DNA of 22,153 nucleotides from a virus. The position numbers and the translations under genes are program-made. Positions 8,036 to 14,637 of the stretch are shown one piece after another (within the stretch, counting starts at the first letter, position 1; each line of letters starts with the position of its first letter). The notes under the pieces were generated by a model. It was not told the DNA's origin, ran no database searches, and worked only from the letters and a program-made list of their open reading frames with translations. The DNA is taken from positions 1 to 22,153 of the IMG/VR virus record IMGVR_UViG_3300042890_002207; one strand, written 5' to 3'.

Positions 8036-8268
8036 ACTGCTATTTAGTGACTTATGCTATTACTTTTGTTAAAAAAAATTCCGATAGTTTTGCTGATGAT
8101 ATTGCTTATGTTAGGTTTTTTGATACTGGCACTTTCCCTAATTCCATTAATTTTTTGTCATCACTTAAACAAACTACTAAATTAAGAATTACTGGAGTAG
8201 ATTGGGAATATGAAGTTGTAAATTTTGATGATGAAATTGATTGTGAAATTTCTAACACATACCATTAA
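8032..8268 (+). CDS. Hypothetical protein, 78 aa
   Basis: Start overlaps the previous stop by 4 bp (ATGA), which supports a real gene. The product is acidic, with alternating hydrophobic/charged residues (CYLVTYAITFV, KLRITGVDWEYEVVNF), and looks like a small alpha/beta domain. No family is recognised. It is the last rightward gene of this block and its stop overlaps the stop of the leftward gene that follows. Confidence 0.55.
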   Translation: MNCYLVTYAITFVKKNSDSFADDIAYVRFFDTGTFPNSINFLSSLKQTTKLRITGVDWEYEVVNFDDEIDCEISNTYH

Positions 8269-8747
8269 ATTGGTAATAAATAATATTCTATTCCATCATT
8301 CCAAGATTGAATCTTTGATTGTGGCAATAATTTTAGTATTTGATCTACTGATTTAAATTTAAGTCCATCTTTAAAACAAAAAGCAATCGTATATTGAGTG
8401 AATTTATTATCACAAAACATTTGTGCAAATGTAATATATTTCTTTAAGTCTTTTAATTTAATTTTGTTACTGGCTTTGACTTCAACGAAGAACTGTTGTT
8501 GCTTTGGAGCTTCTTTTTTGGAATAAACAAAGTAATCAGGCATCGCAGACAATAAACCAAGTTTATGATAATAAGGAATAGGGGAATTAGCAAAATCAGC
8601 ATCATCATTAAAAAGAAGTTTTTTATAATGAAAAGATTTAGTTTCGCAATATTTTTCAAATCTTTCTTCGGCGTAGTCAATATAGTTTGAAACTCGTTCT
8701 TGATATTTAAGTTCATTTAGTTTTCCTTCTGGTTGTATTATTTTCAT
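8265..8747 (-). CDS. PD-(D/E)XK nuclease-like protein
   Basis: A 160-residue protein with a restriction-endonuclease-like core: P70-D71 (SAMPDYFVY), then E89-V-K91 (FFVEVKAS) about 18 residues later, followed by helix KIKLKDLKKYITFAQMF. This is the PD-x(n)-ExK arrangement of small phage nucleases such as VRR-NUC or Holliday-junction-resolvase-like enzymes. It ends the leftward early block, and its start overlaps the preceding gene by ATGA. A role in recombination or DNA processing is inferred; the exact subfamily is uncertain. Confidence 0.65.
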   Translation of the reverse strand: MKIIQPEGKLNELKYQERVSNYIDYAEERFEKYCETKSFHYKKLLFNDDADFANSPIPYYHKLGLLSAMPDYFVYSKKEAPKQQQFFVEVKASNKIKLKDLKKYITFAQMFCDNKFTQYTIAFCFKDGLKFKSVDQILKLLPQSKIQSWNDGIEYYLLPI

Positions 8748-9082
8748 CTACTTAACTCACGATTAGTCACTAGCCAACTTCTGTATAAATCTACCCAACT
8801 TTGTAAGTTAGCATATTTAGATTTAGCTTTTGAATAATCTCTCTCAGCAACACAAAAACCTTCTATGTGAGTATTATAGTCTTTAGTACACATAGCTCTC
8901 TTTTCTGCCTCTACCATAGAGCAGTTAGTGACAGTTTTTTCACTAATAGTTAATTGTGCTAAAAGTATTTTTTTATGTTCTTCTAATCTTCTAAAATTAT
9001 AAAGTGCTTGACACATATCTTCTGCATACTTGTCAAGTTGTTGTCTTATCTCATCTGGGTTTCGTAAGGCAAAGTCCTGCAT
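8744..9082 (-). CDS. All-helical protein of recombination block
   Basis: 112 residues, nearly all helical and charged, with four Cys (residues 24, 54, 64 and 77) but no CxxC pair. The start has a good site (AAGGAAGGAT-ATG). The C-terminal phrase KAKSKYANLQSWVDLYRSW resembles small helical proteins that accompany phage SSB/exonuclease genes in recombination clusters. No enzymatic motif is seen. It is coupled to the downstream nuclease gene by a 4-bp overlap, so the two may act together. Confidence 0.6.
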   Translation of the reverse strand: MQDFALRNPDEIRQQLDKYAEDMCQALYNFRRLEEHKKILLAQLTISEKTVTNCSMVEAEKRAMCTKDYNTHIEGFCVAERDYSKAKSKYANLQSWVDLYRSWLVTNRELSR

Positions 9083-9117
9083 ATCCTTCCTTTTCGTTTT
9101 ATAGTTGTGTTACTAAC

Positions 9118-9276
9118 CTAAGCTAGTAATTCTTCAAATTTCAAAACCACTTTTGTTTCTAAAGCATCTTTAAGTCTTTTAGCCTTTTCCATTCTATGCT
9201 TTAGTTCAAAATACTTCATAGATACTCTATGATGTCTGTCCCTTAAGTTCTGAACTTGATGTTTTAATTTCTCCAT
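9118..9276 (-). CDS. Short coiled-coil protein, 52 aa (tentative)
   Basis: ATG at 9276, stop at 9118. The product (MEKLKHQVQNLRDRHH... to ...VLKFEELLA) is one long, basic helix with heptad Leu/Val spacing. It fills an otherwise empty gap between its neighbours but overlaps the upstream gene by 50 bp and has no clear ribosome site, so it is tentative. Confidence 0.4.
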   Translation of the reverse strand: MEKLKHQVQNLRDRHHRVSMKYFELKHRMEKAKRLKDALETKVVLKFEELLA

Positions 9277-9523
9277 CAATTTTTTTTATTCTTGTTGATT
9301 TGAATTTAATTCCAGTTATTTCAAGATCAACAAATTTGCCTTTCTCTTTTGATAATGCTTCTTGTTCGTTTTCAAACTCCTCTTTATAAATACCAGTAAA
9401 TTCTAAATATTTATAACGCACTATCATTTTCTTTTTATATATTAAATTGTTAATAAAAACAATGGGCAGAGTGGCAAACATTAAAGGGAAAAATTTAAAC
9501 ACATTTGCCACCCTAGAAATCAT
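9227..9523 (-). CDS. Hypothetical protein with N-terminal membrane segment
   Basis: The long form (98 residues) has a hydrophobic stretch at about 8-30 (FKFFPLMFATLPIVFINNLIY), then a charged soluble part. Its ATG sits one base after the stop of the upstream SSB-like gene, fitting coupled translation. A shorter form from ATG 9427 (MIVRYKYLEF..., 66 aa) would lack the membrane part. No family is recognised. Confidence 0.45.
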   Translation of the reverse strand: MISRVANVFKFFPLMFATLPIVFINNLIYKKKMIVRYKYLEFTGIYKEEFENEQEALSKEKGKFVDLEITGIKFKSTRIKKIDGEIKTSSSELKGQTS

Positions 9524-9524
9524 T

Positions 9525-10031
9525 TTAAAAGTTATGCGAATAAAGAAGTTTCATATCTTTTATAAAACTATCTATTGATTCTTTATTACACTCTAAACCT
9601 TTAGATTCAAGTGCTGATTTGGTCATAGCCATTACAAACATATATTCATCTTTATTAAAAGATTTTATAGGTTCAACTGTTAATGTAGCACCTAAGTCAG
9701 AAGCAACATTAACAGCTTCCTTTTCAAAATCTTCAACATTAAATGAAGTATCTGGTTGTATTTGATCTTTAAGTTCTTGAATTTTAAGGATATTATTTTC
9801 AGATTGCACAAAATTAAATGCTTTATCTGCACCTTGTGGAGACCAAATAGAATAAGCAAAAGAAACCTTTTTACCCTCTTTAATAAAGTCAGGTATGTAT
9901 TTCCCTTTGATTATAAATATCTCATCACCAATATAGAACTTATGATTTACCTTATCATTAGGTAATGCTTTACCAGTTTTATCATTATAATTATGATAAA
10001 CTTTACTAATGATACCTTGTTTGTGTGCCAT
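9525..10031 (-). CDS. Putative OB-fold single-stranded DNA-binding protein
   Basis: 168 residues. The first 65 look like a five-strand OB barrel (GIISKVYHNYNDKTGK, HKFYIGDEIFIIKGKYIPDFIKEGKKVSFAYS), followed by an acidic linker and a helical C-terminal domain (about 125-168). The same order, an OB-like domain plus a short helical end, occurs in phage SSB-type proteins. It has a strong site (AAGGAG) and starts directly at the stop of the RecB-like exonuclease gene (TAA-ATG), so the pair probably works together on resected DNA. The fold is inferred from pattern only; an acidic SSB tail is not present. Confidence 0.5.
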   Translation of the reverse strand: MAHKQGIISKVYHNYNDKTGKALPNDKVNHKFYIGDEIFIIKGKYIPDFIKEGKKVSFAYSIWSPQGADKAFNFVQSENNILKIQELKDQIQPDTSFNVEDFEKEAVNVASDLGATLTVEPIKSFNKDEYMFVMAMTKSALESKGLECNKESIDSFIKDMKLLYSHNF

Positions 10032-10775
10032 TTATTTCTCCTTTTTGTTGTTTAAAAAGCGATGCAATTTTAGGCAAGAGATCGCAACATCTTGCATTTC
10101 ATCATTGATTTGAAATTCTGCTATGTTAAGTTTTCCTTGCTTAGTACAATTAACAATAACACCTTTTTTAATTTTAATATCTAGCTGTTCTTCTAAAGCC
10201 ATTACATAGAGGTAAAGCTGAACATAATAACTATCTCTAATCCCAGAACTTGTTTTCCAATCATAGATAATATATTCATTACCTCTTTTAAAAAGAGCAT
10301 CTAATGTTCCAGTATATTTATGAACACGAGACAAAACTTTAGTTTCAGTAAAAACTAATTCTAAACCTTCTTGTAAATCATACCACTCTTTAAATTTACT
10401 AAATGATTTTTTCATTAAATCATTATGAATTTCAGGAATGGTTTTATTATGAATATATTCTTCAATCATATCGTGGACTTGACTACCCACATGGCCAGCT
10501 TGATTCATATTAGAGTTTGCAGATTTTTTTATTTTATCAGCAATTTCTAATATTTGAATTTCGTCATAACTTTTACCAGCTTTAACCAATTTTAAAAATT
10601 CCTCACTGCACATTTTGCTTGTCCAGTTGCCGATTATAGTTGCGTTTGTTAATACCTTAGTTATGCCAGTCGCTGATGGTAGCTCTTGTTCGTTCCAATA
10701 ATACTTATGTGGTATTGGATCAAAGTATAATATTTCTTCTGTATTGTCTTTGTACTTTAGTCTATGTTCTTCCAT
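10032..10775 (-). CDS. RecB/Cas4-like PD-(D/E)XK exonuclease
   Basis: 247 residues with the motifs of the RecB-family nuclease fold in order: H101 (GSQVHDMIE), D159 (YTGTLDALF), D172-W-K174 (YIIYDWKTSS) and the Q-Y motif at 183-190 (YYVQLYLY). These make the metal site for DNA end resection in phage exonucleases of the Cas4/PDDEXK_1 type. Cas4-style iron-sulphur Cys residues are not evident. The start has AAAGGAAAG upstream. The next gene encodes the OB-fold-like protein, giving an exonuclease plus ssDNA-binding unit. Confidence 0.82.
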   Translation of the reverse strand: MEEHRLKYKDNTEEILYFDPIPHKYYWNEQELPSATGITKVLTNATIIGNWTSKMCSEEFLKLVKAGKSYDEIQILEIADKIKKSANSNMNQAGHVGSQVHDMIEEYIHNKTIPEIHNDLMKKSFSKFKEWYDLQEGLELVFTETKVLSRVHKYTGTLDALFKRGNEYIIYDWKTSSGIRDSYYVQLYLYVMALEEQLDIKIKKGVIVNCTKQGKLNIAEFQINDEMQDVAISCLKLHRFLNNKKEK

Positions 10776-10795
10776 TTTTGCTTTCCTTTATTAAG

Positions 10796-11089
10796 TTAAA
10801 CTTTAATTACTAATTTTTCAAATTTTGTCTTTACAAAATGTTTATCGTACATTGTATTAACATCAACTCCAAAAAATTTACTTATTTTATAAAGATTAAT
10901 AGCATTTATTCTATCAACTCTTGTTTCATATTTTGAATATTGCTGATAGGTAATACCTAAAAATTTAGCAACTTCAGTTTGTGTCATTATTTTTTGTTTA
11001 TTATTTTTAATAATTTTAGTATTGTTTCTAAGATGTCTTAGATTTGTACTAATAGTATCTGTAATATCTTTATCTAAACTTGTTTCCAT
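10796..11089 (-). CDS. XRE-family (Cro/CI-type) transcriptional regulator
   Basis: I take the internal ATG at 11089 (97 aa, METSLDKDIT...) because GGAAGGA is ideally placed before it; a longer form from 11101 is possible. A classic helix-turn-helix lies at residues 36-55 (TQTEVAKFLGITYQQYSKYE), followed by the third helix region INAINLYKISKFFGVDV. There is no peptidase or oligomerisation domain. It sits in the middle of the leftward block rather than at the divergent promoter, so it may be a Cro-like modulator. The palindrome at 14706-14721 is a possible operator (inference). Confidence 0.88.
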   Translation of the reverse strand: METSLDKDITDTISTNLRHLRNNTKIIKNNKQKIMTQTEVAKFLGITYQQYSKYETRVDRINAINLYKISKFFGVDVNTMYDKHFVKTKFEKLVIKV

Positions 11090-11310
11090 ATTTCCTTCCA
11101 TTTGTTATGTTGCTGTTTCCAATAATCAGAATTATAATCTGGGTTATGATAAGGAAACAACTTATAGAATTCATCTAAAGTTATATCCTTATTTTCCACA
11201 GAACATAAATCATAATAGTAACCAGCTTCATTAGAAACAATATGTGGATTCTTTTTAGATTCTAAAACCAGTTTATCTATTTCTTGTTTTACTGTTTTAA
11301 TTAATAACAT
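11074..11310 (-). CDS. Hypothetical protein, 78 aa
   Basis: A soluble, aromatic-rich small protein (YYYDLC, FYKLFPYHNPDY, YWKQQHNKWKEIW). It starts within the end of the lipoprotein gene (14-bp overlap) and runs 16 bp into the XRE gene, fitting a translated operon member. No motif or family is recognised. Confidence 0.5.
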   Translation of the reverse strand: MLLIKTVKQEIDKLVLESKKNPHIVSNEAGYYYDLCSVENKDITLDEFYKLFPYHNPDYNSDYWKQQHNKWKEIWKQV

Positions 11311-11608
11311 TATGGTTGCGTCCTTTCAGGCAATTTTTAATATAGTTTTTTTTAGTATCTTCTGGCACAGAAACAACACCAAAACTTGCAGGTCTAAGAA
11401 TATTTAGAATTATGAAGTTTTGTATTTCAATACTTGTTGTAATGTGTTCTTCAGCGAGAGTACGACAATGTTGAATATCGTCAGTTATTTCAACTGCCCT
11501 AGCTTCGTTCCAAGTCCCAGCACGACCTTTAGTGTCAATTATGGGCTTGTATGTACTGCAATTAGTTAAGTTTATGAGAATGAAACTTAACAATATTATT
11601 TTTTTCAT
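11297..11608 (-). CDS. Small lipoprotein
   Basis: 103 residues. The N-terminus is a lipoprotein signal: MKK, a hydrophobic core at 4-15, then lipobox L14-T-N-C17; Ser at +2 suggests outer-membrane sorting. The mature part has KGRAGTWNEARAVEITDDIQHCR and ends CLKGRNHNVIN, a pattern I associate with small lipoproteins in marine alphaproteobacteria and their phages. C48 and C93 could pair. The start has AAGGG. Location in the early block next to a repressor-like gene suggests superinfection exclusion or cell-surface alteration rather than a spanin; this is inference. Confidence 0.7.
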   Translation of the reverse strand: MKKIILLSFILINLTNCSTYKPIIDTKGRAGTWNEARAVEITDDIQHCRTLAEEHITTSIEIQNFIILNILRPASFGVVSVPEDTKKNYIKNCLKGRNHNVIN

Positions 11609-11798
11609 TTTTTTCCCTTTTGTTGTTTTTATTTATATACTCAATAGTTATTGCGTTGAGTATTTCTCGTTGCTTTAATTGAGGATAAGACTTCCAACTT
11701 AATAGCACATAGTCTATTAATGTTTCAAATCTATGGTTTTCAATTAAATCTTTTATAATTACTAATGCGTAAAACTTATCCTTTTTTATTTTTTTCAT
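11562..11798 (-). CDS. Hypothetical basic protein, 78 aa
   Basis: Lys-rich, helical, with a good ribosome site (AGAAGGC) before ATG. It shows a helical hairpin-like core (FYALVIIKDLIENHRFETLIDYVLLSW, then QLKQREILNAITIEYI) and a basic tail. It could bind DNA or protein, but no family is recognised. It overlaps the lipoprotein gene by 47 bp, in another frame. Confidence 0.5.
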   Translation of the reverse strand: MKKIKKDKFYALVIIKDLIENHRFETLIDYVLLSWKSYPQLKQREILNAITIEYINKNNKREKNEKNNIVKFHSHKLN

Positions 11799-11913
11799 TT
11801 GCCTTCTCTAGTTGTTTTTTTTCTTTTTTTAACTCTGCTTCCTTAATCGCTTGTCTAAGTTTTTCAGCAAAAACACTTTGACCAAGTTTTTCTGATAAAG
11901 ATTGTTTTGTCAT
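11776..11913 (-). CDS. Charged microprotein, 45 aa
   Basis: The ATG overlaps the stop of the upstream gene by 4 bp (ATGA), strong support for a real gene. The product (MTKQSLSEKLGQSVF..., then Lys/Glu-rich) is a single charged helix. Function is unknown. Confidence 0.5.
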   Translation of the reverse strand: MTKQSLSEKLGQSVFAEKLRQAIKEAELKKEKKQLEKANEKNKKG

Positions 11914-12383
11914 ATCATCATAAAATTTGGCGTTTCAACAAGTGTATATTTTGCGAATCGCTTTTTCTCATTTATATAATATTTCTTATAAGATAAAACA
12001 TAATCATTAGATTTATAAATATCTGGCATACATAATGGGGGATTAGTAAATCCAATAGAAACAAAATCAGTAATATCTAAAGATGTTAATAGTTTATAAA
12101 TACGATCTGATGAATGAATTTTTTTATATCTAAGGGTGTATTGGTCAAGTAGATATTTTAATAAATCTAAGGACCATAAAAAGTTTTCTTTTGAATTGCC
12201 TACCCACAAAGTCATAGGGTGTTTAGGATATGCTGGTTTATAAAGTTTTTCATTAGTACCAAAATGTCTTTGGTAGGCAGTACATAACATTTGTGCAGTT
12301 TCTAAAATCATTTTAACAACATGTTTGTCACAATGATAACTTGCACAAATTTCTGGGTTCTTATCAAGATGAAATATGTTCAT
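11910..12383 (-). CDS. Conserved phage protein (CDKH / HP / NPP motif family), function unknown
   Basis: 157 residues with many invariant-looking positions: H17-x-D19-K20-H21-V-V-K24 (YHCDKHVVKMILETAQML), H55-P56 with W60, W70, N114-P-P116, and a C-terminal CMPDIYKSND...SYKKYYINEKKRFAKY. I recognise this family from T4-like and other marine phages, where it is uncharacterised. The clustered His/Asp/Lys/Cys residues suggest an enzyme. A good AAGGG site precedes the start, which lies inside the end of the upstream 60-aa gene. A link to nucleotide or DNA-base metabolism is possible but unproven. Confidence 0.65.
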   Translation of the reverse strand: MNIFHLDKNPEICASYHCDKHVVKMILETAQMLCTAYQRHFGTNEKLYKPAYPKHPMTLWVGNSKENFLWSLDLLKYLLDQYTLRYKKIHSSDRIYKLLTSLDITDFVSIGFTNPPLCMPDIYKSNDYVLSYKKYYINEKKRFAKYTLVETPNFMMI

Positions 12384-12546
12384 TTTTTTTTCCCTTATTA
12401 TTGTTATTTATAATATCTTTTAAAGCATTGTAAATCGCTTTGTCATAACTACTTATTTTAGATCCAGAAAATTCCATCACCAAAAAATAGTTTTTTATTA
12501 AATCAGCACAACTAACCAGAATATCACGACTAACCTTTACTTTCAT
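12364..12546 (-). CDS. Hypothetical protein, 60 aa
   Basis: A short, mixed-charge protein (MKVKVSRDILVSCADLIKNYF... to ...NKGKKNEHISS), probably helical with a basic Asn/Lys tail. It overlaps the following gene by 20 bp and begins 3 bp after the stop of the upstream membrane microprotein gene. No clear ribosome site precedes it, so coupling is likely. No family is recognised. Confidence 0.45.
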   Translation of the reverse strand: MKVKVSRDILVSCADLIKNYFLVMEFSGSKISSYDKAIYNALKDIINNNNKGKKNEHISS

Positions 12547-12548
12547 AG

Positions 12549-12641
12549 CTAATTAATTGCAAAATGTATTAATATTATACTTGCACCCAGCAATATAGCT
12601 GTGATAACAAATCCTATTCCATCTTTAGTTTCTCTATTCAT
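12549..12641 (-). CDS. Single-span membrane microprotein, 30 aa
   Basis: MNRETKDGIG followed by an 18-residue hydrophobic helix ending HFAIN. The start is joined to the upstream stop by ATGA. Two such membrane peptides sit in tandem here. Function is unknown. Confidence 0.45.
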   Translation of the reverse strand: MNRETKDGIGFVITAILLGASIILIHFAIN

Positions 12642-12721
12642 TTAATGTTCCATACAATTAGGGTTAATATTACTGCCAACACAAAGTACCAAAAACCAAT
12701 ATCCGACATAAGTTCATACAT
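12638..12721 (-). CDS. Single-span membrane microprotein, 27 aa
   Basis: MYELMSDIGF followed by a hydrophobic helix (WYFVLAVILTLIVW) and NIK. Its start overlaps the previous stop by 8 bp and its stop overlaps the next start (ATGA). Paired with the 30-aa peptide, it may form a small membrane complex. Confidence 0.4.
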   Translation of the reverse strand: MYELMSDIGFWYFVLAVILTLIVWNIK

Positions 12722-12875
12722 AAGGTGTTTGTCTTTCAATCATTATGTTAAGTTTTTTTACAAGAGTTTGTAGATCTATAACTGTATCTAGGTCATTATC
12801 TATTTTATCTTGTATTTTAAATTCTAAACAAGCCACTATTAACTTCATTTCTGTATCAGTCATTGTGCAAATCAT
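12714..12875 (-). CDS. Hypothetical protein, 53 aa
   Basis: I start it at ATG 12875 (MICTMTDTEMKL...), because AAGGAAAT lies just upstream; a longer frame to 12914 would add 13 basic residues without a site. It forms two predicted helices with Asp/Lys-rich turns (VIDLQTLVKKLNIMIERQ). No family is recognised. Confidence 0.5.
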   Translation of the reverse strand: MICTMTDTEMKLIVACLEFKIQDKIDNDLDTVIDLQTLVKKLNIMIERQTPYV

Positions 12876-12876
12876 A

Positions 12877-13041
12877 TTAATTTCCTTTTTTATTTTTTTT
12901 CTCATCTTCAGCATATAGTTGATCTACTCTAAACAATTCATTCATATATTGACTATGATAAAACTGTTTATCTTTTTCATTTGTAGCTTCTTTATACTTT
13001 TTAAAATATTCTAAAGCTAAAGTAAATTTAGGTTTAGTCAT
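12877..13041 (-). CDS. Charged helical protein, 54 aa
   Basis: MTKPKFTLALEYFKKYKEAT... ending EKKNKKGN. It has a good site (AAAGG) and overlaps the upstream gene by 8 bp, while its stop falls just before the start of the next gene. It is Lys/Glu-rich and helical; function is unknown. Confidence 0.5.
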   Translation of the reverse strand: MTKPKFTLALEYFKKYKEATNEKDKQFYHSQYMNELFRVDQLYAEDEKKNKKGN

Positions 13042-13309
13042 TTATGCCTTTTTGTATTTCACTAATTTCATTTAATATCTTTCCAAGAGATCTAGAAATA
13101 TCTAATTTTCTTTGTGCATCTAAAAGGTATCTTTCATCTTGTAAATATCTAAACATTATTCTTAATAGATGATGAAAATCTAAATCTAAAACTTTAATAT
13201 GTTCGTTTTTAGATTTAGACCAATACACAATATCTTCATCAGTTAAATCAGTTGGTGTAATATTATTCTCAAATGCTTGTTGTATTTTTAACATTTCCCT
13301 TATTTTCAT
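13034..13309 (-). CDS. Hypothetical protein, 91 aa
   Basis: Helical and acidic in the middle (TPTDLTDEDIVYWSKSKNEH), with a Leu-rich C-terminal helix pair (HHLLRIMFRYLQDERYLLDAQ). AAGGGG precedes the start. No motif I can name; it could be a small adaptor or inhibitor. Confidence 0.5.
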   Translation of the reverse strand: MKIREMLKIQQAFENNITPTDLTDEDIVYWSKSKNEHIKVLDLDFHHLLRIMFRYLQDERYLLDAQRKLDISRSLGKILNEISEIQKGIND

Positions 13310-13492
13310 TTAAAACCCCTTTTTAATTAATTTTAAGATTAGTTTTTTAGCTTCAATTTTATCTTTAATAAGTATGAATCTATCTTGCCAACCCTTATTG
13401 TTTTTATTTTTTTCTTGAAATATCGCAAAACCAGATACCTCTTGTTTGGTAAATTCTGCAACAGTTCTGTCTTTTAAATCAATTACAAACAT
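13310..13492 (-). CDS. Hypothetical protein, 60 aa
   Basis: Starts with two short beta-like strands (MFVIDLKDRTVAEF, EVSGFAIFQ) and ends with a basic amphipathic helix (AKKLILKLIKKGF). AAGGGAG precedes the ATG, and it directly abuts the next gene. Function is unknown. Confidence 0.5.
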   Translation of the reverse strand: MFVIDLKDRTVAEFTKQEVSGFAIFQEKNKNNKGWQDRFILIKDKIEAKKLILKLIKKGF

Positions 13493-13690
13493 TTATTCTC
13501 CCTTGTATTTGTTATAGTTTTCTTCATTCACAATATATTCATAGTCATCTATAAAGTTTTCAATTACTTCTGTTAAAACTTTATCTAAACCATAAATTTC
13601 TTGTTCAGTGAGTTTTTCTTTTTTACCATTATTCCATTTAAAACTAATAGAATAATCATAAACTTTTAATGGTTCAATATTTTTGCTCAT
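13493..13690 (-). CDS. Hypothetical protein, 65 aa, related to its upstream neighbour
   Basis: Best start is ATG 13690 (MSKNIEPLKV...), 3 bp beyond the stop of the upstream gene; an extended frame to 13768 lies inside that gene and is unlikely. The core SISFKWNNGKKEKL resembles TVNLEWDNGKMIKV in the neighbouring gene, so the two may be paralogues. The C-terminus is acidic and Tyr-rich (DDYEYIVNEENYNKYKGE). No family is recognised. Confidence 0.5.
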   Translation of the reverse strand: MSKNIEPLKVYDYSISFKWNNGKKEKLTEQEIYGLDKVLTEVIENFIDDYEYIVNEENYNKYKGE

Positions 13691-13692
13691 AA

Positions 13693-13944
13693 TCAATCCA
13701 ACAGTACCATATACTCTTTTGGAAAGTGTTCTCTGAACCAATCCAAACCATTTGCGTGATCTTCCCATTTACTAAGAAGTTCAGCACCCATAATCATATC
13801 GTAAATTGCCACAGCGAACCAAGGCAACTCACAACTAGCACCACCAAAACGATTATCAACTTTAATCATCTTGCCATTATCCCATTCTAAATTTACAGTA
13901 AAAGGAATAGGATATTCTTTATTGTTCCAAGTTATTTTTCTCAT
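13693..13944 (-). CDS. Hypothetical protein, 83 aa
   Basis: Small alpha/beta protein: beta hairpin WNNKEYPIPFTVNLEWDNGK, then GGASCELPWFAVAIYDMIMG and a Trp-rich end (KWEDHANGLDWFREHFPKEY). Its ATG overlaps the upstream stop by one base (TAATG). Trp and acidic residues suggest protein-protein contact. No family is recognised. Confidence 0.5.
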   Translation of the reverse strand: MRKITWNNKEYPIPFTVNLEWDNGKMIKVDNRFGGASCELPWFAVAIYDMIMGAELLSKWEDHANGLDWFREHFPKEYMVLLD

Positions 13945-14120
13945 TATGCTACCTTATTAGTTAGTTGATCTATTTTTTCTTTACCTTGAGCAACAGTAAG
14001 CACATGACAAATATGAGTTTTTTCTTTAAAAACATCATAAGTAATCATTGTCATAAATCCACCACCAATTACTTCTTTGCGTTGTTTAATGGTGTGGTCT
14101 TTATATATTTGTTTTTTCAT
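13944..14120 (-). CDS. Hypothetical protein, 58 aa
   Basis: MKKQIYKDHTIKQRKEVIGGG... ending KIDQLTNKVA, with a strong site (AAAAGGGAAAT-ATG) and a TAATG junction to the next gene. It looks like a small beta-hairpin plus helix protein (FMTMITYDVF, KTHICHVLTVAQGKEKIDQL). Function is unknown. Confidence 0.55.
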   Translation of the reverse strand: MKKQIYKDHTIKQRKEVIGGGFMTMITYDVFKEKTHICHVLTVAQGKEKIDQLTNKVA

Positions 14121-14129
14121 ATTTCCCTT

Positions 14130-14369
14130 TTAGTTAGTTTGTTTGTAGATTTTTCTATGATTAAGATTAATTTGTGCTGAATCTCTAACAGCATAAACTA
14201 AACATTGGTTCTGCCAACAATCACCAATTTTTCTAGCCAATTTTAATGCCTCTTTATAACAAGGAACATTATGTCTAATTTTATTGCGATAGTGGATAAC
14301 AGAAAAATAATCTGGTTTTTCTAATACCCACAAATCACGATCATTAAATTTATTTTTATTTTTAATCAT
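14130..14369 (-). CDS. Hypothetical protein, 79 aa
   Basis: Basic, with conserved-looking phrases (YKEALKLARKIGDCWQN, CLVYAVRDSAQINLNHRK). The start overlaps the upstream stop by one base (TAATG). The final VYAVRDSAQ motif is a shape I have met in other phage small proteins without a known role. C37, C50 and C55 are present. Confidence 0.5.
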   Translation of the reverse strand: MIKNKNKFNDRDLWVLEKPDYFSVIHYRNKIRHNVPCYKEALKLARKIGDCWQNQCLVYAVRDSAQINLNHRKIYKQTN

Positions 14370-14620
14370 TAAGATAATTTTTCGTGTTTATCTGGATTAA
14401 ATTTCTCTAATTTAGCATTTGACAAAATAACAACATTTAAGTCATTTAGAGCCTGATTAACTAAATTAATGTCTTGTTTTTGATAATCAGATAATCTCCA
14501 CAAGCTAGTATTTAATACAGCTTGGAATAATCTAACATCAAATTTATTTTGTTTATATTTTTTAACAAGTTCTTGATTTTTAAGAACTGTATTGATTGTT
14601 TTTTTTATTTCTTCTAACAT
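14369..14620 (-). CDS. Hypothetical protein, 83 aa; first gene of the leftward operon
   Basis: A helical, basic protein (MLEEIKKTINTVLKNQELV..., RLFQAVLNTSLWRLSDYQKQD, DLNVVILSNAKLEKF) with a good site (AAAGGGAAAAT-ATG). It is the first gene downstream of the divergent control region and so is probably among the earliest expressed. It resembles other small phage proteins that open early operons, some of which bind host polymerase or nuclease; this is context only. Confidence 0.55.
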   Translation of the reverse strand: MLEEIKKTINTVLKNQELVKKYKQNKFDVRLFQAVLNTSLWRLSDYQKQDINLVNQALNDLNVVILSNAKLEKFNPDKHEKLS

Positions 14621-14637
14621 ATTTTCCCTTTATGTTG

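Noticed and set aside
8260-8275. TACCA-N6-TGGTA inverted repeat at the convergent gene junction as a two-way terminator
   Set aside because: The stem is only 5 bp, A/T-rich in the loop and has no clear T-tract on either side.
11192-11200. TTTTCCACA as a DnaA box
   Set aside because: A single copy one base off the consensus, inside a coding gene; not clustered near the candidate origin.
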